Of a stretch of DNA of 64,000 nucleotides, positions 26,514 through 35,321 are shown in pieces (the first letter of the stretch is position 1; every line of letters starts with the position of its first letter). Both the position numbers and the translations under genes were made by a program. The notes below the pieces were generated by a model that saw nothing but the letters and a program-made list of their open reading frames with translations, was not told the DNA's origin and did no database searches. The stretch lies in contig NZ_CP109811.1 in NCBI RefSeq assembly GCF_014856545.2, positions 4,086,001 to 4,150,000 on the forward strand, given 5' to 3'. This stretch comes from Mesobacillus jeotgali (GTDB lineage: Bacteria > Bacillota > Bacilli > Bacillales > Cytobacillaceae).

Positions 26514-26545
26514 TGTTTAACTGTTCAACTGTTTAACTATTAACC
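26514..26545. promoter_or_regulatory. Four tandem 8-bp repeats, likely MarR operator
   Basis: TGTTTAAC, TGTTCAAC, TGTTTAAC and TATTAACC follow without gaps, 36 bases upstream of the marR start. Position and repetition suggest autoregulation. Confidence 0.5.
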
Positions 26546-26589
26546 TTTTTAACTTTAATCCTAATTACTTTTTATGTCAATAAGAAAAC

Positions 26590-26619
26590 AAAAAGACTGC
26601 CCAAGTTTATCAGGCAGTC
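26590..26619 (-). terminator. Terminator of cwlJ
   Basis: On the minus strand GGACTGCC pairs with GGGCAGTC and is followed by TTTTTG, just after the cwlJ stop. Confidence 0.8.
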
Positions 26620-26626
26620 CAGCTAT

Positions 26627-27055
26627 TTAAAAGGTGTTATAAATATTCGCGCACTCTTCCCCTGTTGGTTCATAAAAACAATGAAGTTTAAATCGGCCGA
26701 CATGCGGCTGATTGTACCATGTCGGCGGGCAATCTCCTGGCGGACGGAAATACCACAGGCTAAATTTAGAAGGCCATAGCCTCTCTCCTTTAAGTGCACG
26801 CCTCGCAAGTCTTTTTTCGGACTCTCTCGCCCGCTGGTAAAAATAACCCTTTTGTGTTGCTTCAAAAGCATGTTCCTGGTAAATCATCTGCGGAACGGTC
26901 CTTAACCCCTTAAAATCGGAACAGTTCGCCCGTATCCGGTTGATCCCTACATTTCCCACCATCAGCATTCCCTGCAGCCCTTCACCCTCAGCCTCTGCTC
27001 TTAACAATCGGGCCAACAGATCGACATCAGCCTCCGTATGCTTCACTACTGCCAT
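26627..27055 (-). CDS. cwlJ: Spore cortex-lytic cell wall hydrolase CwlJ
   Basis: A 142 aa hydrolase of the SleB/CwlJ family that degrades spore cortex peptidoglycan during germination. The catalytic region LARLLRAEAEGEG is at about 13-25, followed by GNVGINRIRANCSDF and the C-terminal WYFRPPGDCPPTW. The length equals that of B. subtilis CwlJ. It has no signal peptide, as expected for a protein made in the mother cell and placed in the coat. The usual partner gerQ is not adjacent. Confidence 0.92.
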   Translation of the reverse strand: MAVVKHTEADVDLLARLLRAEAEGEGLQGMLMVGNVGINRIRANCSDFKGLRTVPQMIYQEHAFEATQKGYFYQRARESEKRLARRALKGERLWPSKFSLWYFRPPGDCPPTWYNQPHVGRFKLHCFYEPTGEECANIYNTF

Positions 27056-27238
27056 GGCATAACCTCCACCATCGGATTCTCAATACATAGTTGAATAACC
27101 CTCCTGTTTCCGGGCTATACTCCTTCACTCTTATTCCTATTATTCAAAAGCTTGGGCTATACAGGTTTCTTCTTCTTTTGCATAACATATTCGCTTTGCC
27201 CCGTATAGGATAGTAGCAGGACGTAGGTGACGATCATC

Positions 27239-27781
27239 ATGGAAAATGAGAAGAAGGAACTTTTTGGCGCCTGGGTTCAGGCAACCGGAACTACACTCTC
27301 AGCAATTGGAAGCACGCCCTTGAAGGTTTTTACCGAAAACGAGCTGACCAGCTATAACCTGTGGGGAAACGAGCTTCAGGCTTTGGGTAATGCACTGATT
27401 GCAGACAGCGAGCCCTATTTTACAATGGAGAAGATTGGAAACATGATACAGTCTGCAGGGAATCTCACGGTAATTGCGGGCATTCTTCTTCCGGGAATGC
27501 AGCAGGAGCTGGATATCAAAGGCAATCTGATGCAGGCACTCGGAGGCAGCGCCGTCCTTAAAGATACTTTAACAGAAGAGCAATCCGTGGAATCACTCTA
27601 CCATTTATATGGAAACCTGCTTCAAATCATCGGGAATTCACTGCAAGCGATCTCAGGCATCATCGAGCTTCAGGGCGGGGAAGGGGAAAATATCAATACC
27701 GCCGGGAGCTGGATTCAGGCTACAGGCTCCATTATTGAGGCAGTTGGTTCCACAATAGATTATTTGGATGAAACTGGATAA
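27239..27781 (+). CDS. DUF6944-like repetitive protein
   Basis: A 180 aa protein built of repeated segments around the pattern GNxLQAxGN / WIQATGS (WVQATGTTLSAIGS, GNELQALGNALIA, GNMIQSAGN, GNLMQALGGS, GNLLQIIGNSLQAI, GSWIQATGSIIEAVGS). It has about eight repeats and no signal peptide. It resembles the DUF6944 family of Bacilli; function unknown, and a spore or envelope role is only a guess. AGGTGA lies upstream of the ATG at 27239; a GTG at 27227 is an alternative. Confidence 0.65.
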   Translation: MENEKKELFGAWVQATGTTLSAIGSTPLKVFTENELTSYNLWGNELQALGNALIADSEPYFTMEKIGNMIQSAGNLTVIAGILLPGMQQELDIKGNLMQALGGSAVLKDTLTEEQSVESLYHLYGNLLQIIGNSLQAISGIIELQGGEGENINTAGSWIQATGSIIEAVGSTIDYLDETG

Positions 27782-27872
27782 AAAGCAGAAATATTCTTGT
27801 TTTCTTCAACACAGCATGGGTAAATTCATAATACCTTTATTAGGTAATCCAGCATTCGAGGAGGTAATGAAC

Positions 27873-28139
27873 ATGGCAAAGAATAATGACAACGGAATGG
27901 AACGTGAAGATTATTTCAAGGACCGCGCTGGAACCGATGATGCAAGATTCCACGCTGTACCTCATGATGAAGAAGGCTGGGCAGTCAAAAGAGAAGGACA
28001 GGATGACCCAGAACTTACAACTGACTCAAGATCCGAAGCTGTGAGCGAGGCTAAGCGAATGGCTGAAGAAGCCGGCACGATGGCCTACATTCATGATGAA
28101 GATGGGAAGATTGAGGATCAGTACAATTACAGCAACTAA
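27873..28139 (+). CDS. DUF2188 domain protein
   Basis: An 88 aa acidic protein. The segment FHAVPHDEEGWAVKREGQDDPELTTDSRSEA followed by AKRMAEEAGTMAYIHDEDGKI is the DUF2188 pattern (short beta-beta-alpha domain, function unknown). GAGGAGG precedes ATG 27873 by nine bases; ATG 27867 is closer and less likely. It is followed by a bidirectional terminator. Confidence 0.8.
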   Translation: MAKNNDNGMEREDYFKDRAGTDDARFHAVPHDEEGWAVKREGQDDPELTTDSRSEAVSEAKRMAEEAGTMAYIHDEDGKIEDQYNYSN

Positions 28140-28188
28140 TAGCGGCGGAGCTTTGACCAGATAGCTGTCAGCTGTTTCCGTCAAAAAA

Positions 28189-28222
28189 ATCAAAGCCTTG
28201 CAGATTGCTGCAAGGCTTTAGT
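28189..28222. terminator. Bidirectional terminator
   Basis: AAAGCCTTGCAG and CTGCAAGGCTTT form a perfect 12-base stem around ATTG between convergent genes. Confidence 0.9.
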
Positions 28223-28225
28223 CTA

Positions 28226-28789
28226 TTAAGCTTTTAAAACATCGTGATCAACATAGCGCTCGCCGTTCAGCTCACTGATAACGTTGATGGCAACCTTCGC
28301 ACCGTCTCCAGCCGTGATGATGGTGTGCATGCTTACGCCTGCACAAGTGCCTGCAGCCCATACGCCTTCAACATTTGTTTTTCCGGCAGCATCGACATCG
28401 AAAATTGTCTTGATTCTTGGCTCTGTGCCATCTTTTGTTGCAAGACCTGATGCTTCTGCTACATCCGTCATCATGCCTGATGCGATGATAACATGCTTTG
28501 CTTCATACTCGCCGTTTTCAGTTACGACTTTAACGCCGCTGTCTGTTTTGCTGACAGAAGTCACTGTCGTTTCAACAAACTCAGCACTAAATTTTTTCGC
28601 TTGCTTGATGCCAGTTTCTACTAAGTCAGGACCTGCAATTTCTGGAGCACCATAGTGGTTCTCCATCCAGGCGCGCTTCGTTACGCTTTTATTGTTGTCC
28701 AGCACGATTGTTTTCTTGCCAGCCTTCGCTGCGAAAATTGCTGCGCTTCCGCCTGCAGGGCCCGCTCCGATAATTGCTACATCATACAT
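28226..28789 (-). CDS. Half-size thioredoxin reductase-like flavoprotein
   Basis: A 187 aa FAD-binding protein. The N-terminal Rossmann motif is GAGPAGGSAAIFAAKAGKK at about 8-26. The C-terminal FAD contact is VEGVWAAGTCAGVSMHTIITAGDGAKVA. Compared with TrxB (about 316 aa, also in this window) it lacks the whole NADPH-binding domain and the CxxC pair. It keeps the two FAD segments and is not frameshifted, so it is a natural short form; homologues are often called NAD(P)/FAD-dependent oxidoreductase. Electron source unknown. Confidence 0.75.
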   Translation of the reverse strand: MYDVAIIGAGPAGGSAAIFAAKAGKKTIVLDNNKSVTKRAWMENHYGAPEIAGPDLVETGIKQAKKFSAEFVETTVTSVSKTDSGVKVVTENGEYEAKHVIIASGMMTDVAEASGLATKDGTEPRIKTIFDVDAAGKTNVEGVWAAGTCAGVSMHTIITAGDGAKVAINVISELNGERYVDHDVLKA

Positions 28790-28901
28790 AGGAAAATTCC
28801 TCCTTTTCTCTATTTCAATATAATCATAACAGATTTCCTTCTATAAGCGAATATTTTAAAACTAGGAGTTTTATCACAAAAGACTCACCAAAAATGATGA
28901 G

Positions 28902-29816
28902 CTATTCCAGTTTAATTCGCGGGTCCACCACACCATAAAGGATATCGGCGATCAGATTCCCCATGATCATGATGGTGGAGAACATCATCGTCAGATTCAT
29001 AACCATCGCGTGATCCCGCATGTTAATTGACTTTATGAACAGCTGGCCGATTCCTGGATATGTAAAAATTGTTTCAACAATGATCGCACCATTCACGATG
29101 TTCACTAAATCAATTCCTAGAAAGGTGACGATAGGAATCAGGGAATTTTTTAAAATATGGACATTGTAGATCCTCTTTTCGGAAAGCCCAATGGATTTTG
29201 CCGTTCTGACATATTCCTTTCGGCTGTTTTCCACGATATCATCCCTCAGAAATTGTGTGTATGTAGCTGTCCCGACAATCCCCAATACAGTAGCCGGCAA
29301 TATGAGATGATGTACCCTGTCAAACCAGTATCCCCATGTCCCTTCAGTCACGGTGATATCGACTGAGCCATTGGAGGGAAACCAGTTCAGCTCAAACGAA
29401 AAGAAATAGATCGAATAAACGGAAACAACAATCAACGGCAGGGAGAGTCCAGTATAATTCAATCCGCTAATCAGCCTGTCCCCCAGTGTATTAGGGTTCC
29501 GGCCAGCGTACCTCCCCATGAAAAAAGACAGCAAATAGGTGATCAGCAAGGAAGCAATTCCCAGAATAAGGGTATTAGTCATTTTTTCCCTAAGAATCAG
29601 CGAAACCGGCACACGATAATACGACGACATTCCCAGATCCCCTGTCAGAAAGCTGGCAATCCACTTTTTATATTCCATCCATAGAATCGCAAGGTCATAA
29701 TCAGCCCCCATCACCCTCGGCATCATCATGAATAAAAAGAAGACAACCATGGAGGTCAGCAGCAAACTAGGAATGGCAATCATGATTCTTTTAAAGGAAA
29801 AGATCCATACTTTCAT
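28902..29816 (-). CDS. ABC transporter permease, OppB/DppB-like (solitary)
   Basis: A 304 aa permease with six helices. The EAA-type motif REYVRTAKSIGLSEKRIYNVHILKNSLIP (written with K for R in part) and the end NLIADILYGVVDPRIKLE are typical of oligopeptide/dipeptide permease OppB. No OppC, ATPase or binding protein gene is adjacent, so it must be completed from elsewhere or be a remnant. AGAGGGTTTACC precedes the ATG at 29816. Confidence 0.8.
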   Translation of the reverse strand: MKVWIFSFKRIMIAIPSLLLTSMVVFFLFMMMPRVMGADYDLAILWMEYKKWIASFLTGDLGMSSYYRVPVSLILREKMTNTLILGIASLLITYLLSFFMGRYAGRNPNTLGDRLISGLNYTGLSLPLIVVSVYSIYFFSFELNWFPSNGSVDITVTEGTWGYWFDRVHHLILPATVLGIVGTATYTQFLRDDIVENSRKEYVRTAKSIGLSEKRIYNVHILKNSLIPIVTFLGIDLVNIVNGAIIVETIFTYPGIGQLFIKSINMRDHAMVMNLTMMFSTIMIMGNLIADILYGVVDPRIKLE

Positions 29817-29994
29817 GGTAAACCCTCTCAAACATCAGCTATTTTTGATCATGAAGAATACTACAAAGCAATACTTCACCTGCTGGCTGCTCCGGATTCT
29901 TTTATCATTACCTTTATTTTACTGATGAAATACATATTTTCATATAGTAAATGTTCTTCGGGCTGACTTATGAAAATATAACACCTGCATAAAA

Positions 29995-30031
29995 ATAGCC
30001 GGCCAGTTTGCATGGCAGGCTATGACCGGCT
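29995..30031 (-). terminator. Terminator of the DUF2935 gene
   Basis: On the minus strand AGCCGGTCA... pairs with ...TGGCCGGCT and is followed by ATTTTTAT. Confidence 0.7.
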
Positions 30032-30036
30032 TGCTA

Positions 30037-30468
30037 TTAAGGTGCCTGCTGATATAGCAGCGCCTGGGCAATCCCGACAAAATATTCTGATTCCCGGATG
30101 ATATGGTCCAGTACCACTTTGGCGGTTGGGTTATTTTTCACCGCCTCGCTTTCAGTTTTAATCTGCTCGCACAATTTGATAAAATCAAGACTTTGCTCCA
30201 AATAATACGAGGTCAGCTTCAACACATGCTGGTGCAGCTGGGCTGGTATGTAATTGGCGGACCTCGTCACCGTCTCGATGAATCTTAAAACTTGATGGCG
30301 GGTCTCCCCCAATACCCTTTCCCATTCCTTCAGTGCATTCACATATTCCTGTTCCAAATCAGGAGTCAACTCCCTGATTACAACAGTATGCTCCTCCTCC
30401 TGATGCTTCCAGAACTCAGCTTCATCCAATATCCGCAAGGGCATCTGCTGGCCGTAATAAAACTGCAT
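30037..30468 (-). CDS. DUF2935 family protein
   Basis: A 143 aa alpha-helical protein. It has EFWKHQEEEHT near residue 18 and further conserved Glu and His residues (FIETV, LHQHVLKL, ESEYFVG), a pattern suggesting a ferritin-like metal-binding bundle. DUF2935 proteins of Bacillus are uncharacterised; metal binding is inference. GAGGAGGGTGAGAAC lies before the ATG at 30468. Confidence 0.75.
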   Translation of the reverse strand: MQFYYGQQMPLRILDEAEFWKHQEEEHTVVIRELTPDLEQEYVNALKEWERVLGETRHQVLRFIETVTRSANYIPAQLHQHVLKLTSYYLEQSLDFIKLCEQIKTESEAVKNNPTAKVVLDHIIRESEYFVGIAQALLYQQAP

Positions 30469-30601
30469 GTTCTCACCCTCCTCAAATCTGTAATCGTATG
30501 AAATGTATGTTTTTCTAACCATATATATGCCAGCTGAGAATATGTTAAAGTAAGAGTGTGATTTGGAAAAAATGAACTATTAACCAATTGGAGGAAGGCT
30601 T

Positions 30602-31336
30602 ATGAGGGAACTTTTTGAGCCAGGTACAGAAAATGTCTTTAAGCTATTTTCCAGTGTTCACCTGTCTACACTTGCGGCTTTCCTGCTTATGGTGATCCTG
30701 CTCTTTCTGTTTCGTAAAACACTGAGGGATCCTCGTATCAATCGTATTGCACGGGTTGGATTATTTCTCGTGCTGATCCTATCCGAAATCAGCCTGCAGG
30801 CATGGCTGTGGTGGAGCGGCCATTGGAGTTACCAATATTCGCTGCCCCTTCATCTGAGCAGCATCTCACTTATTCTTTCCGCCCTTTTACTTTTAACAAA
30901 AAGATATGCATTATTTGAATTCACCTATTTTGTCGGTGTCGGCAGCGCGCTCCAGGCAATGATCACGCCGGACATCAGCCTGTATACCTTCCCACACTAC
31001 CGCTATGTCCATTTCTTCATTTCACATGGCGGAACGGTGATCGCCAACCTGTTCATGGTATTTGTTGCAGGATACAGGCCGACATGGAAGTCCATTTGGA
31101 AAGCATTCCTTTGGCTGAACCTCTATACACTCATCGTCTTCATCGTCAATTTCCTGATCGAGGGAAACTATATGTACATCTCCGAAAAACCAGTCAATCC
31201 GTCGCTCATCGACTATCTCGGACCATGGCCCTGGTACATCCTTTCGCTGGAAGCCATTGCGCTTGTAACTTTTATCATTTTGTATTTGCCATTCTGGCTT
31301 ACCAGAAGGTTGAAAAGTGACAAACAGCAGGATTAA
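30602..31336 (+). CDS. ywaF: TIGR02206 membrane protein, YwaF-like
   Basis: A 244 aa integral membrane protein with about seven helices. The features WWSGHWSYQYSLPLHLSS, YFVGVGSALQAMITPD and FFISHGGTVIANLF match the TIGR02206/YwaF family of Bacillus. Function unknown. TTGGAGGAAGG precedes the ATG. Confidence 0.82.
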   Translation: MRELFEPGTENVFKLFSSVHLSTLAAFLLMVILLFLFRKTLRDPRINRIARVGLFLVLILSEISLQAWLWWSGHWSYQYSLPLHLSSISLILSALLLLTKRYALFEFTYFVGVGSALQAMITPDISLYTFPHYRYVHFFISHGGTVIANLFMVFVAGYRPTWKSIWKAFLWLNLYTLIVFIVNFLIEGNYMYISEKPVNPSLIDYLGPWPWYILSLEAIALVTFIILYLPFWLTRRLKSDKQQD

Positions 31337-31342
31337 CGAAAA

Positions 31343-31381
31343 AGGAGCTCAGAGATGATTCTCTGAACTCCTCTTTTTTTA
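31343..31381 (+). terminator. Terminator of ywaF
   Basis: AGGAG-TCAGAGA pairs with TCTCTGA-CTCCT around TGAT, followed by eight T. Confidence 0.9.
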
Positions 31382-31794
31382 TCCGCTTGATATGCTTTTC
31401 TGTATGAGCAGCATCTCTTCCGACAAGGAATGTATTCTTGATAAGCCAGGATCACTTATCTCGTTATCCTCATTAAAAGCGCCATTCTGTACAAAAACAC
31501 TTCCATTCGGAACAACTCCTTTAAATTACTGGTCCTGAACTTGTTGAAACTAGCAAAAACAAGCAAGTAAATTTGGTGCGGAAACCGTAGAAGATAGTTT
31601 CATTCGAAACATCAGGTTACTAATCAAAACTCCCATACTATATCAGCCTCCAGCCACTTTAAGTCAGCCTTTACTGCTGTTGTGAAAACAAATCAATTCA
31701 CTAAAAAGGATCACCCTTTTCGGATGACCCTTCTTCTATTCTCTATACAGCTGTCATTTGGAGTCATCTATTTATCCATTGCTTTTTATTTTTG
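31382..31794. other. Intergenic stretch with a degraded reading frame
   Basis: No intact gene. On the minus strand, from about 31529 down to a TAA at 31379-31381, there is an open frame without a start codon whose product would include NGSVFVQNGAFNEDNEISD. Further upstream, pieces in other frames also look coding. This may be the remains of a small gene. Nothing else recognised. Confidence 0.3.
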
Positions 31795-32925
31795 TTACTT
31801 CCCATGTTCCTTCCTGTCTCTATCTTGCGAATCCATTGTGTGACGTTCTTCGGTTCCGGATTTTTCATCATTCATCTCCCTTTCACCTTGAGTTGTAGAT
31901 GGTGATTGATACTGACTGTGGTCAATTTGTTTTTGTTCCGTTTGATTACTTTCCACATTTTGTTTGTCAACTTTTTCTTCCCTTGTGATAGTTTTTTGAC
32001 TCGGCTGCTTGTGTTCCATTTCACTACCGGCCTGAGTTTCCTTGTCCGGCAAACTGCCATGAAGTTCTTTTTCCTGAACCTGATGATTCGAATTTCCCCA
32101 GTTTACTTTATAACTTGTTTCAGGAAATATTTGTTTTGCAGGAATTTTGTTTTTCACCATATACTCGGCTGCACTGTGTTCCCCATGTAATTGATTCCCG
32201 CTGATTTCAACTCCATGTTCTTGTGCATGATTCTTCAGCATATATTCATTCATTGTATAGCCAGACTCTTCAGCTTCCTGCCATTGGTCTTTTGTCGCTG
32301 GATTGATTACGATATACCCTGATATTTTTTTTGATTCTAACACCCGGTTAATCAACTCAAATAGTTTTTCCTCATTGATTGCGGGAGTCATAGATTCATC
32401 GAGATGGACCAGACTAACCATCACAATTACTTCATCCTGTTCTATATTGCCATCGGGACTGTTCTCTCTTTGTACTAACTCCTGAATAATGGAATAGAGT
32501 TCCTTATTATCAAGTTTAATCGAATTGACTATATTCTCGCCCTCTGCATCCAATCCCTTCATTTTTTGTACAATCCCGTTTTCATCCACTTCCAATTGGA
32601 TGCTCGAATTCATATCCAAGTTTACATAAGCGGCTGCGGATGTTTCGCCGATTTTCCCGTAAAACATGCTTGCAACAAGAAGAAGGATCATGGCGGCTGC
32701 TGAAATCCATTTTTTATTTGAATGATATATTTTAAAGAACGGCTTTTTGTTATATGCTTGCTTATTCTCTGCTCCTTCTTCTGGCAGGTCTATTTCAATC
32801 ATCTCTCCTGGAGAAGGGGATGATCCCTCAGGAATGGATAGCTTTTGAAATTCACGATTTTCCGTGAATACAATCATTTTTCCTTCATCGTGTTTAATAT
32901 TCGATACAAGCACCCTTGTTTTCAT
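31795..32925 (-). CDS. rsgI: Anti-sigma-I factor RsgI
   Basis: A 376 aa membrane anti-sigma factor that holds SigI inactive. Residues about 1-55 form the RsgI N-terminal anti-sigma domain (VLVSNIKHDEGKMIVFT). One membrane helix follows at about 73-91. A periplasmic-type domain with AAYVNLDMNSSIQLEVDENG, typical of RsgI, is followed by a disordered, Gln/Lys/Glu-rich tail of about 110 residues. It lies 21 bases after sigI. Start is ATG 32925 with GAGAGAGTGG upstream. Confidence 0.9.
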   Translation of the reverse strand: MKTRVLVSNIKHDEGKMIVFTENREFQKLSIPEGSSPSPGEMIEIDLPEEGAENKQAYNKKPFFKIYHSNKKWISAAAMILLLVASMFYGKIGETSAAAYVNLDMNSSIQLEVDENGIVQKMKGLDAEGENIVNSIKLDNKELYSIIQELVQRENSPDGNIEQDEVIVMVSLVHLDESMTPAINEEKLFELINRVLESKKISGYIVINPATKDQWQEAEESGYTMNEYMLKNHAQEHGVEISGNQLHGEHSAAEYMVKNKIPAKQIFPETSYKVNWGNSNHQVQEKELHGSLPDKETQAGSEMEHKQPSQKTITREEKVDKQNVESNQTEQKQIDHSQYQSPSTTQGEREMNDEKSGTEERHTMDSQDRDRKEHGK

Positions 32926-32946
32926 ATCGACCACTCTCTCTTAAGC

Positions 32947-33660
32947 TCATTCATCCTTGATCCCTCCGAAATCTTTTATCGATGCAAATTGCCTTTCCGT
33001 GATGATAATAATCATTGCAATCAGATACTTTCTTCCTTTCTCGAGAACTTTGCGGCTCACTTTCACCCGTTTCATTACTTCTTTTACAGGTAATTGCTTT
33101 TTTGCCTTTAAAGAAGAAAGAATGTCATCCTCATGGCTGATTATCATTGCTATGTCTAGCAAATTTTCTCTGGTATCACGATGTTTCGGAGAAGCACCTA
33201 CGAGATCTTCCATTGTTATTCCAAATTCGATCAAGCGTTCCTCAAACTCTGCCAGGGTGGCTGCCATCTCCAGCTGTTCCTGTCTGCGGAGGTGGTCATC
33301 TACCGCCTTATCCCTTTCAATTTTACTTACTTCCACTTCTTCTTCATCTTTTCCTGCATCGATCGGAAGGTGATGATGGCGCTCTTCTTTTCGGAAATAA
33401 TCGATCAATCGTTGCTGAATAATCTTATGGGCAAAAGTTAACAAATTTGCTCCCTTACCAGGTTCATATTTTTCAACTGCTTCATGAAAAGCAATAAGCG
33501 CTATACTTAATTCGTCATCCTTATCCCAATAAACATTCCTCTTGCATATCCGTTTCGTTGTTTTGTATATGAAAGGGCGCTGCTGTCGAACCAATTCGCC
33601 AAGCGCTGATTGGTTCCCTGCTTGATACTGTTCAACAAGTTCCCGAGTCGCATCCTGCAT
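32947..33660 (-). CDS. sigI: RNA polymerase sigma factor SigI
   Basis: A 237 aa sigma-70 family factor. Region 2 includes KDDELSIALIAFHEAVEKYEPGKGANLLTFAHKIIQQRLIDYFRKE (shown here in outline: DELSIALIAFHEAVEKY, then FAHKIIQQRLIDYFRK), typical of SigI. In B. subtilis SigI responds to heat and wall stress and controls cell-wall genes. The operon with rsgI is conserved. GGAGTG lies seven bases before ATG 33660; an upstream GTG overlaps it. Confidence 0.92.
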   Translation of the reverse strand: MQDATRELVEQYQAGNQSALGELVRQQRPFIYKTTKRICKRNVYWDKDDELSIALIAFHEAVEKYEPGKGANLLTFAHKIIQQRLIDYFRKEERHHHLPIDAGKDEEEVEVSKIERDKAVDDHLRRQEQLEMAATLAEFEERLIEFGITMEDLVGASPKHRDTRENLLDIAMIISHEDDILSSLKAKKQLPVKEVMKRVKVSRKVLEKGRKYLIAMIIIITERQFASIKDFGGIKDE

Positions 33661-33921
33661 AGTTATCACTCCACTATATTGTTATCCGTAAAGGATTTCA
33701 ATTTTTGGTAGATTAAAGGTCCAAAAAAAATATTTGTTTAACAGGTTCCTATTATAACAATACCCCTTATAGTATAAGCAGGGAAAAATTGAACATTTTG
33801 TGATAAAAAAAGAACGTATGCCAAAGATAATGACCGATACTGTATTTAGTGTCAGCGCATTTATACCGTTCCATGGTTGTTATGATGAAGAAAATTCCAA
33901 TATATAAGTTTTAAAAAACAG

Positions 33922-33958
33922 TCAACGCACCCCCTAAATTTCAAACTCCCTTCGGATA
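33922..33958 (+). promoter_or_regulatory. Possible SigI-type promoter for the secreted repeat protein
   Basis: ACGCACCCCCTAAA is followed by a GC-containing motif (CTTCGGATAA) about 20 bases on. A run of ACCCCC in the -35 element is reported for SigI promoters of Bacillus. Its position between sigI and the secreted protein gene makes control by SigI plausible; inference only. Confidence 0.3.
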
Positions 33959-34012
33959 ACAGAAGGTAAGGGTACCCGTTACAAAAACAAATAAAAAATG
34001 GAGGTCATCCAA

Positions 34013-34972
34013 ATGATTATCCCAGGAAAAATAGCTTCTATTACACTAAGCACAATATTAGGTGTCAGCGGCCTCGGTGTTGCGAGTGCAGCTCTTTCAC
34101 CAGACAGCCAACAGGAAGGCATAAAATATCAAACACAGGTAGTAAGTACCGATATAAGTAACCCATCTGAGACAAAAACAATACAAGTTAATGCAAAAAC
34201 TGTTGTAAACGCCGTAAAGGAAATATCTCCTGAACAAATGCAAAAATTACATGATAATTGGTTAGTCGTAGCTGATTATGGAATGAAAAATAAGACGGAT
34301 GATATTTACGAGAAAATGATCCAAAAGGACCGGCAATTGATGGAAAATGTCACTCGAGAAAAAATGGAGGAACTTGACAGGGGGTGGATGAAGCAAACCG
34401 ATAACCTTCATCAAAAGTGGGAAAGGATTGCCAAGAATAGGTCTACAGTAGATTATAGAGATCGATACGAAAAAATGATTGATTTGGATCAGCAAATGAT
34501 GAAGGGTATAAGACCTGAACATTTCATGCAATTGGATGCAGCTTGGATGAAACAATTGAAGCCGCAACATCAAATGGCTCCATCATCATCTAAACAAGCC
34601 GCGACTGTCTCAAATACATCAAAAAATATCGACAAACAAGCACCATCTGTTTCTAGTCCAGCTAAAAATATCGAGAAGCAAGCAGCATCTGTTTCTAGTC
34701 CAGCTAAAAATATCGAGAAGCAAGCCGCTAATTCACAAAAAAACATGGGAAAACAAGCTGCGGCCAACCATTCCTCTTCCATGAGTAACGAGGAAATCAA
34801 TCACAACACGGAAGAGCCAAGCGTGCACTCCAGCCATGATAAAACTAATAGGAATCATTCCCAAACAGAAACCAATCATCAAGTAAACATGAACGAAAAT
34901 CACCAAGTAAACCAAAAGCATCAATACAAAGGCCCAAATTCCGAGGGCCATCAAAACCGCGGCCATAACTAA
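34013..34972 (+). CDS. Secreted protein with helical repeats and low-complexity tail
   Basis: A 319 aa exported protein. A signal peptide covers about residues 1-27 (ASITLSTILGVSGLGVASAA). Two or three related helical segments follow (MQKLHDNWLVVADY, MEELDRGWMKQTDN, FMQLDAAWMKQLKP). Then comes a repeat SSPAKNIEKQAA and a long Asn/His/Gln-rich tail. No cell-wall anchor motif. GGAGGTCATCCAA precedes ATG 34013. It diverges from sigI and may belong to its regulon. No known family recognised. Confidence 0.65.
   Translation: MIIPGKIASITLSTILGVSGLGVASAALSPDSQQEGIKYQTQVVSTDISNPSETKTIQVNAKTVVNAVKEISPEQMQKLHDNWLVVADYGMKNKTDDIYEKMIQKDRQLMENVTREKMEELDRGWMKQTDNLHQKWERIAKNRSTVDYRDRYEKMIDLDQQMMKGIRPEHFMQLDAAWMKQLKPQHQMAPSSSKQAATVSNTSKNIDKQAPSVSSPAKNIEKQAASVSSPAKNIEKQAANSQKNMGKQAAANHSSSMSNEEINHNTEEPSVHSSHDKTNRNHSQTETNHQVNMNENHQVNQKHQYKGPNSEGHQNRGHN
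34654..34731 (+). repeat. Tandem 39-bp coding repeat
   Basis: The DNA encoding VSSPAKNIEKQA(A)S is present twice with near identity (GTTTCTAGTCCAGCTAAA in both), and a diverged copy lies just upstream. Recent duplication within the tail of the secreted protein. Confidence 0.7.
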
Positions 34973-34988
34973 AATTATGGAATATGAA

Positions 34989-35027
34989 GAATCTCCCCTT
35001 ACCAGCTTAGTAAGGGGAGATTTCTTT
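34989..35027 (+). terminator. Terminator of the secreted protein gene
   Basis: AATCTCCCCTTAC and GTAAGGGGAGATT form a 13-base stem around CAGCTTA, followed by TCTTTAT. Confidence 0.9.
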
Positions 35028-35321
35028 ATATTGATGGCTGTTTGTAAAGATTGTTGTTAAAATCCTAAAGCCTATGTACTTGAAAGTTTAATGAATTTGC
35101 TGTTCAGTTTGTGTGGACTTTACATCCCTTTGTCCTGCACCTTTACAAAATTCTATATGGTCATATATACATACATAACAATCTTATAAACTACCATAAT
35201 CTCTGTCAACGGGATAGTTTGTAAGAATTGCCTTCTGGCTAAGTATTGTGAGAAACTGATATCCATGTTATGTTTTTATATGAATAAGTGTTCATACACA
35301 ATAAGATAGGATGATTGATGA
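35028..35321. other. AT-rich intergenic stretch without recognised features
   Basis: About 290 bases, AT-rich, no supported gene. Presumed to hold the promoter of the CtaA-like gene; no clear element picked out. Confidence 0.4.
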
